NCBI GenBank assembly: GCA_037974665.1 | Contig: CM075767.1 | Location: 29,351,498 to 29,415,497, forward strand | Direction of reading: 5' to 3' | Length of the DNA: 64,000 nucleotides | Origin: Ehretia macrophylla | Taxonomy: Eukaryota; Streptophyta; Magnoliopsida; Boraginales; Ehretiaceae | Part shown: one piece after another, positions 11,266 through 22,009 of the stretch | How the letters are laid out: every line of letters begins with the position of its first letter | How positions within the stretch are numbered: position 1 is the first letter of the stretch | Program-made: the position numbers and the translations under genes | Notes under the pieces: model-generated | Seen by the model: only the letters and a program-made list of their open reading frames with translations | What the model was told of the DNA's origin: nothing | The model's database searches: none

Positions 11266-11821
11266 CGGGCCTCACAGCACAATTCCTTTATGTGTTAATG
11301 GTTCACTGTCCCAACCTAAAGAGATGACCAATTCAAAAGGCCCAATGGGCTTAACGATAACCCATCTGCTTCAACAACGCAGCATCCAAGCAAGACGTGA
11401 TATCGACATGTCGTAGGGCCCCCTAATGTCCCGCGAGTAAGGTTGTCGTCCTTTTAACAGCTCACGACGTACGATCCGGGACAAAAAACAGAGCAAAAGA
11501 TGAAAAGTTGCCTGAAACTGATGAAAATGTTTGATTTTGGGCTCCAAAAATGGGCACAGCGAGCAAGCTGGCTACCCACGTCGTAGAGCTCTCAGAGAGC
11601 TTTGAATCGGTATGTTGTGCGCTGCGTAACTCCTTACGGATCAAAAGTTATGGGCAACCGAGCGAAGGAGACCTGGTCACAAGCCCTACGCCCTCGGTTT
11701 GCAGGCCCAGCCTCTACGTGAAGCGAAGTTGTCTTGCCCAATGTTCCGTGGGATTCGGTAATAGAAATTTGGTGGATAAAGTATCTTGGCAACCTTAACC
11801 AGGGCAAAAAAAATTGAAAAG

Positions 11822-11940
11822 GGGGTGCAACAAGAAGACTACCTAGGGGGTCACCCATCCTAGTACTACTCTCGCCCAAGCACGCTTAACTTCGGAGTTC
11901 TGATGGGATCCGGTGCATTAGTGCTGGTATGATAGCACCC
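11822..11940 (-). rRNA. 5S rRNA gene copy 6
   Basis: 119 bp with about five differences, four in the 3' fifth of the gene and one near the 5' end (GATAGC on the plus strand). A and C boxes largely intact. Its spacer joins directly to the solo LTR at 11276. Confidence 0.9.
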
Positions 11941-12498
11941 GTCATGTTGAGGGCACAATTCCTTTATTTGTTAACGGTTCACAGTCCCATCCTAGAGAGA
12001 TGGCCCACTCAAAAGGCCCAATGGGCTTAACGACAACCCATTCGCTTCAACAACGTAGCACCCTCGCAAGACGTGATATCGACGTGTTGTAGGCCCCTCT
12101 AATGTCCCGCGAGTAAGGTTGTCCTCCTTTTAACAGCTCACGACGTACGATCCGGGATGAAAAAATAGAGTAAAAGAAGAAATATGGCTTGAAGCTGATG
12201 AAAACGTTCGATTTTGGGCACCAAAAAAGGCACATCGAGCAAGCTTGTTGCCCCATTGGTAGAGCTATCGGAGAGCTTTGCAACGGTATGCTGTGCGCCG
12301 CGTAACTCCTTACGGATCAAAAGTTATGGGCTCCAAAGCGACGGAGACCTGGTCACAAGCCCTACGCCCTCGGTTTGTAGGCCCAACCTCCACGTGAAGC
12401 GAACTTGTCTTGCCCAAGGTGCCGTGGGATTCAATAATAGAAATGTGGTAGATAAAGTATCTTGGCAACCCAAACCGGAGCAAAAAAAATTGATAAGG

Positions 12499-12617
12499 GG
12501 GGTGCAACACGAGGACTTCCCAGGGGGTTACCCATCCAAGTACTACTCTCGCCCAAGCACGCTTAACTTCGGAGTTCTGATGGCATCCGGTGCATTAGTG
12601 CTGCTATGATCACACCC
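12499..12617 (-). rRNA. 5S rRNA gene copy 7
   Basis: 119 bp with about five differences, two in the C box and three in the first third of the transcript. Beta-type spacer on its 3' side. Confidence 0.9.
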
Positions 12618-13174
12618 GTCATGTTGAGGGCACAATTCCTTTATATGTTAACGGTTCACAGTCCCAGCCTAGAGAGATAGCCAATTCAAAAGGACCAATG
12701 GGCTTAACGATAACCCATCTGCTTCAACAACGCAGCATCCAAGCAAGACGTGATGTCGACGCGTTGTAGGGCCCCCTAATGTCCAGCGAGTAAAGTTGAC
12801 GTCCTTTTAATAGCTCACGACGTACGATCTGAGATCAAAAAATAGACCAACAGAAGAAAAGTGGCCTGAAACTGATGAAAACGTTCGATTTTGGGCTCCA
12901 AAAAGGGCACAGCGAGCAAGCTGGATGCCCCCATCGTAGAGCTCTTAGAGAGCTTTGCAACGGTATGTTGTGCGCCGCGTAACTCCTTACGGATCAAAAG
13001 TTATGTGCACCGGAGTGACGGAGACCTGATCACAAGCCCTACGCCCTCGGTTTGCGGGCCCAGCCTTTACATGAAGCGAAGTTGTCTTGTCCAATGTTTC
13101 GTGGGATTCGGTAATAGAAATTTGGTGGATAAAGTATCTTGGGAACTTTAACCAGGGTAAAAAAAATTGAAAAG

Positions 13175-13293
13175 GGGGTGCAACACGACGACTTCCCAGG
13201 GGGTCACCCATCCTAGTACTACTCTCACCCAAGCACGCTTAACTTCGGAGTTCTGATGGCATTCGGCGCATTAGTGCTGGTATGATAGCACCC
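13175..13293 (-). rRNA. 5S rRNA gene copy 8
   Basis: 119 bp with about six differences. One lies in the intermediate element (CTCTCA on the plus strand). Three cluster in the GGATCCGG region. Confidence 0.88.
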
Positions 13294-13849
13294 GTCATGA
13301 TGAGGCAAAATTCCTTTATGTGTTAACGGATCACTGTCCCAGCCTAGAGAGATGGCCAATTCAAAAGGCCCAATGGGCTTAACGATAACCTGTCTTCCTC
13401 AACAACGCAGCATCCTAGCAAGAAGTGTTATCGACGAATTGTACGGCCCCCTAATGTACCGAGAGTAAGGTTGTCGTCCTTTTAACAGCTCACAACGTAC
13501 GATCCGGGATGAAAAAATAGAGCAAAAGAAGAAAAGTGGCCTGAAACTTATGAAAACGTTCCATTTTGGGCTCCAAAAAGGGCATAGCAAGCAAGATAGC
13601 TGCCCCCGTCGTAGAACTCTCAGAGAGCTTTGCAACGGTATGCTGTGCGCCGGATAACTCCTTACGTATCAAAAGTTATGGGCACCGGAGCGATGGAGAC
13701 TTGGTCACAAGCCCTACGCCCTTAGTTTGCGGGCCCAGACTCTACGTGAAGCGAAGTTGTCTTGCCCAATGTTCCGTGGGATTCGGTAACAAAAATTTGG
13801 TGGATAAAGTATCTTGGCAACCTTAACCAGGGCAAAAAAAATTGAAAAG

Positions 13850-13967
13850 TGGGTCCAACACGAGGACTTCCCATGGGGTCACCCATCTAGTACTACTCTC
13901 GCTCAAGCACGCTTAACTTCGGAGCTCTGATTGGATCCGGTACATTAGTGCTGGTATGATCGCACCT
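13850..13967 (-). rRNA. 5S rRNA gene copy 9 (1-nt deletion)
   Basis: 118 bp. One base is lost in the C box (ATCTAG for ATCCTAG) and about eight further changes are spread over both ends. Probably not functional. Confidence 0.85.
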
Positions 13968-14526
13968 GTCATGTTGAGGGCACAAGTCCTTTATTTGTTA
14001 ACGGTTCACAGTCCCATCCTAGAGAGATGACCCATTCAAAAGGCGCATTGGGCTTAACAACAACCCATCCGCTTTAACAACGCAGCATCATCGCAAGACG
14101 TGATATCGATGCGTTGTAGGGCCCTCTAACGTCCCCCGAGTAAGGTTGTCATCCATTTAACAGCTCACGACGTACGATCCGGGATGAAAAAAACAGAGTA
14201 AAAGAAGAAAAGTGGCTTGAAACAGATGAAAACGTCCGATTTTGGGCTCCAAAAAAGGCACAGCGAGCAAGCTCGCTGCCCCCTTTGTAGAGTTGTCGGA
14301 GAGCTTTGCAACGGAATGTTGTGCGCCAAGTAACTCCTTACGGATCAAAAGTTATGGGCACCGGAGTGACGGAGACCTGGTCACAAGCCCTACGCCCTCT
14401 GTTTGCGGGCCCAGCCTCTACGTGAAGCGAAGTTGTCTTGCCCAAGGTGCCGTGGGATTCGATAATAGAAATTTGGTGGATAAAGTATCTTGGCAATCCA
14501 AACCGGAGCAAAAAAAATTGAAAAGG

Positions 14527-14644
14527 AGCGTGCAACATGAGGACTTCCCCGGGGTCACCCATCCTAGTACTACTCTCGCCCAAGTACGCTTAACTTCAGA
14601 GTTCTGATGGGATCCGGTGCATTAGTGCTGGTATGATCGTACCC
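14527..14644 (-). rRNA. 5S rRNA gene copy 10 (1-nt deletion)
   Basis: 118 bp with a base lost at the C-box edge (TTCCCCGGGGTC) and about six substitutions. The spacer on its 3' side is a mosaic: CTCTACG of alpha type joined to AAGGTGCC and CCGGAGC of beta type. Confidence 0.86.
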
Positions 14645-15202
14645 GTCATGTTGAGGGCACAATTCCTTTATGTGTTAACGGTTCACAGTCCCAGCCTAGA
14701 GAGATGGCCAATTCAAAAGGCCCAATGGGCTTAACGATATCCCATCTGCTTCAACAACACAGCATCCTAGCAAGACGTGATATCGACGCATTGTAGGGCA
14801 CCCTAATGTCCCGCGAGTAAGGTTGTCGTCCTTTTAACAACTCACGACATACGATCCGGGATGAAAAAATAGAGCAAAAGAAGAAAAGTGGACTGAAACT
14901 AATGAAAACGTTCGATTTTGGGCTCCAAAAATAGGCACAGTGAGCAAGCTCGCTGCCCCCATCGTAAAGCTCTCATAGAGCTTTGCAACGGTAAGTTGTG
15001 CGCCACGTAACTTCTTACGGATTAAAAGTTATGGGCACCGGAGCGACGGAGACCTGGTCACAAGCCCTATGCCCTCGTTTTGCGGGCCCAGCCTCTACGT
15101 CAAGTGAAGTTGTCATGCCCAATGTTCTGTGGGATTCGGTAATAGAAATTTGGTTGTTAAAGTATCTTGGCAACCTTAACCAGGGCAAAAAAAATTGAAA
15201 AG

Positions 15203-15321
15203 GGGGTGCAACACGAGGACTTCCTAGGGGGTCACCCATCCTAGTACTACTCTCACCCAAGCACGCTTAACTTTGGAGTTCTAATTGGATTCGGTGCATT
15301 AGTTCTAGTATGATCACACCC
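15203..15321 (-). rRNA. 5S rRNA gene copy 11
   Basis: 119 bp with about nine differences, mostly in the 5' third of the transcript (AATTGGATTC, TTCTAG, ATCACA on the plus strand). One change is in the intermediate element. Confidence 0.87.
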
Positions 15322-15879
15322 GTCATGTTGAGGGCACAACTCCTTTATTTGTTAACGGTTCACAGTCCCAGCCTAGAGAGATGGTCAATTCAAAAGGCCC
15401 AATGGGCTTAACGATAACCCATCTGCTTCAACAACGCAGCATTCTAGCAAGACATGATATCGACGCGTTGTAGGGCCCCCTAATGTCCCGCGAGTAAGGT
15501 TGTCATTCTTTTAACAGCTCACGACGTACGATCCGGGATGAAAACACAGAGCAAAAGTAGAAAAGTGGCCTGAAATTATTGAAAACGTTTGATTTTGGGC
15601 TCCAAAAAGGGGCACAGCGAGCAAGCTGGCTGCCCCCGTCGTAGAGCTATCATAGAGCTTTGCAACGGTATGTTGTGCGCCGCGTAACTCCTTACGGATC
15701 AAAAGTTATGGGCACCGGAGCGACGGAGACCTGGTCACAAGCCCTATGCCCTCGGTTTGCAGGCCCAGCCTCTACGTCAAGCGAAGTTGTCTTGCCCAAT
15801 GTTCCGTGGGATTCGGTAATAGAAATTTGGTGGATAAAGTATCTTGGCAACCTTAACCAGGGCAAAACAAATTGAAAAG

Positions 15880-15998
15880 GGGGTGCAACACGAGGACTTC
15901 CTAGGGGGTCACCCATCCTAGTACTACACTCGCCCAAGCACGCTTAACTTCTAAGTTCTAATGGGATCCGGTGCATTAGTACTGGTATGATCGCACCC
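15880..15998 (-). rRNA. 5S rRNA gene copy 12
   Basis: 119 bp with about six differences, including a double change TCTAAG for TCGGAG just 5' of the A box in gene sense. The last transcribed bases are intact. Confidence 0.88.
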
Positions 15999-16554
15999 GT
16001 CAAGTTGAGGGCACAATTTCTTTATTTGTTAACGGTTCACAGTCCCATCCTAGAGAGATGGCCCATTCAAAAGGCCCAATGGGCTTAACGACAACCCATC
16101 CCCTTCAACAACGCAGGACCCTCTCAAGACGTGATATCGACGCATTGTAGGTCCCTCTAATGTCCCGCGAGTAAGGTTGTCGTCCTTTTAGCAGCTCACG
16201 ACGTACGATCCGGGACGAAAAAACATAGGAAAAGAAGAAAAGTGTCTTGAAATTGATGGAAACGTTTGATTTTGGGTTCCAAAAAGGGCATAGCAAGCAA
16301 GATGCCTGCCCCCGTTGTAGAGCTCTCAGAGAGCTTTGCAACGGTATGTTGTGCGCTGCGTAACTCCTTACGAATCAAAAGTTATGGGCACCGGAGCGAC
16401 GGAGACCTGGTCACAAGCCCTACGCCCTCGGTTTGCGGGCCCAGCCTCAACGTAAAGCGAAGTGGTCTTGCCCAATGTTCCGTGGGATTTGGTAATAGAA
16501 ATTTGGTCGATAAAGTATCTTGGCAACCTTAACCAGGGAAAAAAATTTGAAAAG

Positions 16555-16672
16555 GGGGTGCAACACTAGGACTTCCTAGGGGGTCACCCATCTAGTACTA
16601 CTCTCGCTCAAACACGCTTAACTTCGAAGTTCTAATGGGATCCGGTGCATTAGTGCTGGTATGATCGCACCC
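16555..16672 (-). rRNA. 5S rRNA gene copy 13 (1-nt deletion)
   Basis: 118 bp. It carries the same C-box deletion ATCTAG and the same CGCTCAA variant as copy 9, which suggests conversion or unequal exchange between these two nearby units. Confidence 0.86.
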
Positions 16673-17210
16673 ATCATGTTGAGGGCACAATTCCTTTATT
16701 TGTTAACGGTTCACAGTCCCATCCTAGAGAGCTAGCCCATTCAAAAGGCCCAATGGGCTTAACAATAACCCGTCTTTTTCAACAACGCAGCATCCTAACA
16801 ATACGTGATATTGACGCATTGTACGGCCCCCTAATGTCCCGCAAGTGAGGTTGTCGTCCTTTTAACAGCTCACGACGTACGATCCGGGATGAAAAACAGA
16901 GTAAAAGAAGAAAAGTGGCTTGAAACAGATGAAAACGTTCGATTTTGGGCTCCAAAAAGGGAATAGTGAGCAAGCTCGCTTCCCCCTTCGTAGAGCTATC
17001 GGAGAGCTTTCCAACGGTACACTGTGCGCCACATAACTCCTTACGGCTCAAAAGTTATGGGCACCGGAGCGACGGAGACCTGGTCACAAGCCCTATGCCC
17101 TCAGTTTGTGGGCCCAACCTCCACGTGAAGCGAAGTTTTCTTGCCCAAGGTACCGTGGGATTCGATAATAGAAATGTGGTGGATAAAGTATCTTGGCAAC
17201 CCAAACCGGG

Positions 17211-17322
17211 CAACACGAGGACTTCTCAGGGGTCACCCATCCTAGTATTACTCTCGCCCAAGGACGCTTAACTTCGGAGTTCTAATGGGACCCGGTGCAT
17301 TAGTACTGGTATGATCGCACCC
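17211..17322 (-). pseudogene. 5S rRNA gene copy 14, 3' end and terminator deleted
   Basis: The deletion joins CCAAACCGG of the spacer directly to the gene at CAACACGAGG. It removes the last six or seven transcribed bases and both T-tracts that terminate pol III in every other unit. One more base is missing in the C box, and there are several substitutions. Transcription would have no normal stop, so I call this a pseudogene. Confidence 0.9.
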
Positions 17323-17880
17323 GTCATGTTGAGGGCACAATTCCTTTATTTGTTAACGGTTCACAGTCCCAGCCTAGAGAGATGGCCCATTCAAAAGGCC
17401 CAATGGGCTTAACGACAACCCATCCGCTTCAACAAATCAGCATCCTCGCAAGACGTGATATCGGCGTGTTGTAGGGCCCCTTAATGTCCCGCGAGTAAGG
17501 TTGTCGTCCTTTTAACAACTCACGACATACGATCCGGGATGAAAAAACAGAGCAAAAGAAGAAAAATAGCCTGAAATGGATGAAAACGTTCGATTTAGGG
17601 CTCGAAAAATGGGCAAAGCGAGCAAGCTTGCTACCCCCATCGTTGAGCTCTCAGAGAGCTTTGCAACGGTATGCTGTGCGCCGCGTAACTCCTTACGGAT
17701 CAAAAGTTATGGGTACCGGAGCGACGAAAACCTAGTCGCAAGCCCTACGCCCTCGGTTTGTGGGCCTGGCCGCCACATGAAGCGAAGTTGTCTTGCCCAA
17801 TGATCTGTGGGATTCGGTAAAAGAAATTTGGTGGATAAAGTGTCTTGGCAACCCTAACTAGGGCAAAAAAAATTGAAAAG

Positions 17881-17999
17881 GGGGTGCAACACGAGGACTT
17901 CCCACGGAGTCACCCATCCTAATACTACTCTCGCCCAACCATGCCTAACTTCGGAGTTCTGATGGGATCCGGTGCATTAGTGCTGGTATGATTGCACCC
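17881..17999 (-). rRNA. 5S rRNA gene copy 15
   Basis: 119 bp with about seven differences. Three are in the A box (CAACCATGCCTAACT on the plus strand) and two in the C box, so the internal promoter is badly affected. Confidence 0.87.
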
Positions 18000-18558
18000 G
18001 TCATGTTGAAGGCGCAATTCTTTTATTTTTTAACGGTTCACAGTCCCAGCCTAGAGAGATGGCCCATTCAAAAGGCACAATGGGCTTAACGACAACCCAT
18101 CCACTTCAACAACGCAGCATCCTCGTAAGTCGTGATATCGACGCGTTGTAGGGCCCTCTAATGTCCCTCGAGTAAGGTTGTCGTCCTTTTAACAGCTCAC
18201 GACGTACGATCCATGACGGAAAAACAGAGCAAAAGAAGAAAAGTGGCCTGAAACTGATGAGAACGTTCGATTTTGGGCTCCAAAAATGGGCACAGCAAGC
18301 AAGCTCGTGGCTTCCTTCATAGATCTATCGGAGAGCTTTGCAACGGTATGCTGTGCGCCGCGTAGCTCCTTACGGATCAAAAGTTATGGGCACCGGAGCG
18401 ACGGAGACCTGGTCACAAGCCCTACACCCTCGGTTTGCGGGCCCAGCATCCATGTGAAGAGAAGTTGTCTTGCCCAAGGTGCCGTGGGATTCGATAATAG
18501 AAATGTGGTGGATAAAGTATCTTGGCAACCCAAACCGGAGCAAAAAAAATTGAAAAGG

Positions 18559-18677
18559 GGGGTACAACACGAGGACTTCCCGGGAGGTCACCCATCCTAG
18601 TACTACTCTCGCCCAAGCACGCTTAACTTCAGAGTTCTGATGGGATCCGGTGCATTAGTGCTGGTACAATCGCACCC
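18559..18677 (-). rRNA. 5S rRNA gene copy 16
   Basis: 119 bp with about six differences, including GTACAA for GTATGA near the 5' end. It carries the GGGAGGTC form of the C box. Beta-type spacer. Confidence 0.88.
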
Positions 18678-19224
18678 GTCGTATTGAGGGCACAATTGCT
18701 TTATGTGTTAACGGTTCACAGTCCAACCTTAGAGTGATGGCCATTTCAAAAGGCCCAATGGGCTTAACGATAACCCATCTGCTTCAACAATGCAGCATCC
18801 TGGCAAGACGTGTTGTAGGGCCCCCTAATGTCCTACGAGTAAGGTTGTCGTCCTTTTAACAGCTCATGACTTACTATCCAAGACGAAAAAATAGAGCAAA
18901 AGAAGAAAAGTGGCCTGAAATCGATGAAAATATTCGATTTTGGGCTCCAAAAACGGGCATAACGAGCAAGCTAGCTACCCTCATCGTAGAGCTCTCAGAG
19001 AGCTTTGCAATGATATGCTGTGCGCCGCGTAACTCCTTACGGATCAAAAGTTATGGGCACCGGAGCGACGGAAACCTGGTCACAAGCCCTACGCCCTCGG
19101 TTTGCGGGCCCAGCCTCTACGTGAGGGAAAGTTGTCTTGCCTAATGTTCCATGGGATTTAGTAATAGAAATTTTGTGGATAAAGTATCTTGGCAACCCTA
19201 ACCAGGGCAAAAAAAATTGAAAAG

Positions 19225-19343
19225 GGGGTACAACACTAGGACTTCCAAGGGGGTCACCCATCCTACCACTACTCTCGTCCAATCAAGCCTAACTTCGGAG
19301 TTCTGATGGAATCCGGTGCATTAGTGCTGGTATGATCGCACCC
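19225..19343 (-). rRNA. 5S rRNA gene copy 17
   Basis: 119 bp with about ten differences, one of the more decayed full-length copies. The A box reads CAATCAAGCCTAACT on the plus strand and TAGTACT is changed to TACCACT. The adjoining spacer lost ten bases near 18810. Confidence 0.85.
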
Positions 19344-19901
19344 GTCATGTTAAGGGCACAATTCCTTTATTTGTTAACGGTTCATAGTCCCAGCCTAGAG
19401 AGATGGCCCATTCAAAAGGCCCAATGGGCTTAACGACAACCCATTCGCTTCAACAACGCAGCATCCTCGCAAGACGTGATATCGACGCATTGTAGGGCCC
19501 TCTAATGTCCCGCGAGTAAGGTTGTCGTCCTTTTAACAGCTCACGACGTACGATCCGAGATGAAAAATCATAGCAAAAGAAGAAAAGTAGCCTGAAACTG
19601 ATGAAAACGTTCAATTTTGGGCTCCAAAAAGGGCAGAGCGAGCAAGCTGGCTGCCCCCGACGTAGAGCTCTCAGAGAGCTTTGCAATGGTATGCTGTGTG
19701 CCGCGTAACTCCTTACGGATCAAAAGTTATGGGCACCGTAGCGACGGAGACCTCGTCACAAGCCCTACGCCCTCGGTTTGCGGGCCCAGCCTCCACGTGA
19801 AGCGAAGTTGTCTTGCCCAAGGTGCCGTGGGATTCGGTAATAGAAATGTGCTGGATAAAGTATGTTGGCAACCCAAACCGGAGCTAAAAATTTTGAAAAG
19901 G

Positions 19902-20020
19902 GGGGTGCAACACAAGGACTTCTCTGGGGGTCACCCATCCTAGTACTACTCTCGCCCAAGCACGCTTAACTTCGGAGTTTTGATGCGATCCGGTGCATTA
20001 ATGCTGGTATGATCTCACCC
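19902..20020 (-). rRNA. 5S rRNA gene copy 18
   Basis: 119 bp with about seven differences but an intact A box. Its spacer is a beta variant with GGAGCTAAAAATTTTG at the terminator, so the first T-run is shorter (TTTTT). Confidence 0.88.
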
Positions 20021-20576
20021 ATCATGTTGAGGGCACAATTCCTTTATTTGTTAACGGTTCACAGTCTCAACCTATAGAGATAACCCATTCAAAAGGCCCA
20101 ATGGGCTTAACGACAACCCATCCGTTTCAACAATGCAGCATCCTCGCAAGACGTGATATCGACGCATTGTAGGGCCCTCTAATGTCCAACGAGTAAGGTT
20201 GTCGTCCTTTAAACAGCTCATCACGTACGATCCGGGACGGAAAAATAGAGCAAAAGAAAAAAAGTGGCCTGAAACTGATGAAAACATTTGATTTTGAGCT
20301 CCAAAAAGGGCAAAGCGAGCAAGCTCGCTGATCCCTTCGTAGAGTTGTCGGAGAGCTTTGCAACGGTATGCTGTGCGCCGCGTAACTCCTTACGGATCAA
20401 AAGTTATGGGCACCAGAGTGACAGAGACCTGGTCACAAGCCCTACCCCTCGGTTTGCGGGCCCAGCCACTACGTGAAGCGAAGTTGTCTTGCCCAGTGTT
20501 CCGTGGGATTCGATAATTGAAATTTGGTGGATAAAGTATCTTGGCAACCCTAACCAGGTCAAAAATAATTGAAAAG

Positions 20577-20694
20577 GGGGTGCAACACGAGGACTTCCCA
20601 AGGGTCACCCATCCTAGTACTACTCTTGTCCAACCACGCTTAACTCCGGAGTTCTGATGGGATCCGGTGCATTAGTTCTAGTATGATAGCACCC
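20577..20694 (-). rRNA. 5S rRNA gene copy 19 (1-nt deletion)
   Basis: 118 bp with a base lost in the C-box G-run. It shares CTTGTCCAACCACGC with copy 20, again pointing to local sequence exchange. About eight substitutions. Confidence 0.86.
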
Positions 20695-21252
20695 ATCATG
20701 TTGAGGGCACAATTCATTTATGTGTTAACAGTTCACAATCCCAGCCTAGAGAGATGGCCAATTCAAAAGGCCCAATGGGCTTAACGATAACCCATCTGCT
20801 TCAACAACGCAGCATCCTAGCAAGACGTGATATCGACGCGTTGCAGGGCCCCCTAATATCCCGCGAGTAAGGTTGTTGTCCTTTTAACAGCTCACGACGT
20901 ACGATCCGGAATGAAAAAACAGAGCAAAAGAAGAAAAGTGGCCTGAAACAGATGAAAATGTTCGATTTTGGGCTCCAAAAATAGGCACAGCGAGCAAGCT
21001 GGCTGCCCCCGTCGTAGAGCTCTCGGAGAGCATTGCAACGGTATGCTGTGCGCCGCGTAACTCCTTACGGATCAAAAGTTTTGGGCACCAGAGCGAAGGA
21101 GACCTGGTCACAAGCCTTACGCCCTAGGTTTGCGGGCCCAGCCTCTACGTGAAGCGAAGTTGTCTTGCCCAATGTTCCTTGGGATTCAGTAATAGAAATT
21201 TGGTGGATAAAGTATCTTGGAAACCCTAACCAGGGCAAAAAAAATTGAAAAG

Positions 21253-21370
21253 GGGGTGCAACACAAGGACTTCCCAGGGGTCACCCATCCTAGTACTACT
21301 CTTGTCCAACCACGCTTAACTTCGGAGTTCTGATGGGATCCGGTGCATTAGTGCTGGTATGATCGCACAC
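21253..21370 (-). rRNA. 5S rRNA gene copy 20 (1-nt deletion)
   Basis: 118 bp. It has the same G-run deletion and CTTGTCCAACC variant as copy 19, otherwise only about three changes. Confidence 0.87.
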
Positions 21371-21929
21371 GTCATGTTGAGGGCACAATTCCTTTATGTG
21401 TTAACGGTTCACAGTCCCAACCTAGAGAGATAGCCAATTCAAAAGGCCCAATAGGCTTAACGATAACCCATCTGCTTCAACAACGCAGCATCCTAGCAAG
21501 ACGTGATATCGATGCATTGTAGGGCCCCCTAATATCCCGCGAGTAAGGTTTTCGTCCTTTTAACAGCTCATGACGTACGATCCGAGATGAAAAAACATAG
21601 CAAAAGAAGAAAAGTGGCCCGAAACTGATGAAAATGTTCGATTTTGGGCTCCAAAATTAGGCACAACGAGCAAGCTGGCTGCCTCCGTCGTAGAGCTCTC
21701 GGAGAGCTTTGCAATGGTATGCTGTGCTCCGCGTAACTCCTTACGGATCAAAAGTTATGGGCACCGGAGCGACGAAAACCTAGTCACAAGCCCTACGCCC
21801 TCGGTTTGCGAGCCCAGCCTCCACGTGAAGCGAAGTTGTCTTGCCCAAGGTGCCATGAGATTCGTTAATAGAAATGTGTTGGATAAAGTATGTTGGCAAC
21901 CCAAACCGGAGCTAAAAAAATTGAAAAGG

Positions 21930-22009
21930 GGGGTGCAACACGAGGACTTTCCAAGGGGTCAGCCATCCTAGTACTACTCTCGCCCAAGCATGCTTAACTT
22001 CGGAGTTCT
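21930..22009 (-). pseudogene. 5S rRNA gene copy 21, 3' two-thirds (split by retroelement)
   Basis: 80 bp covering the 3' part of the gene, including the A, intermediate and C boxes, up to the GTTCT target site at 22005-22009. The missing 5' part lies 15 kb away at 37036-37074; 80 plus 39 bp make exactly one 119-bp gene. The family A element sits between nt 40-44 of the transcript and the A box. Confidence 0.93.

Larger units (their letters stand above)
7268..11276 (-). mobile_element. Solo LTR, family A, inverted (about 4.0 kb)
   Basis: On the plus strand it begins TGTCACGCCCCAACCC and ends GGTCGGGCCTCACA, the reverse complement of the ends of the LTR at 2788-6631. A perfect GCACA target duplication flanks it (7263-7267 and 11277-11281). 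No internal retroelement domain is attached. Read on the minus strand, the internal order matches solo LTR 1: CGTGCC repeats (11265-10810), donor-like site (10130), duplication, conserved block (8450-8258), hairpin (7988-7972) and acceptor-like CACAG (7955). Removing it restores a 676-bp 5S unit. It separates copy 5 from its upstream promoter sequence. Confidence 0.9.
11277..22009 (-). repeat. 5S rDNA tandem array, block 3
   Basis: Sixteen consecutive units with gene starts at 11822, 12499, 13175, 13850, 14527, 15203, 15880, 16555, 17211, 17881, 18559, 19225, 19902, 20577, 21253 and 21930. Spacing is 675-678 bp, except 656 (missing terminator and gene 3' end before 17211), 670 and 666 (10-bp spacer deletion near 18810). 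The last gene is cut by the family A element. Confidence 0.95.
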
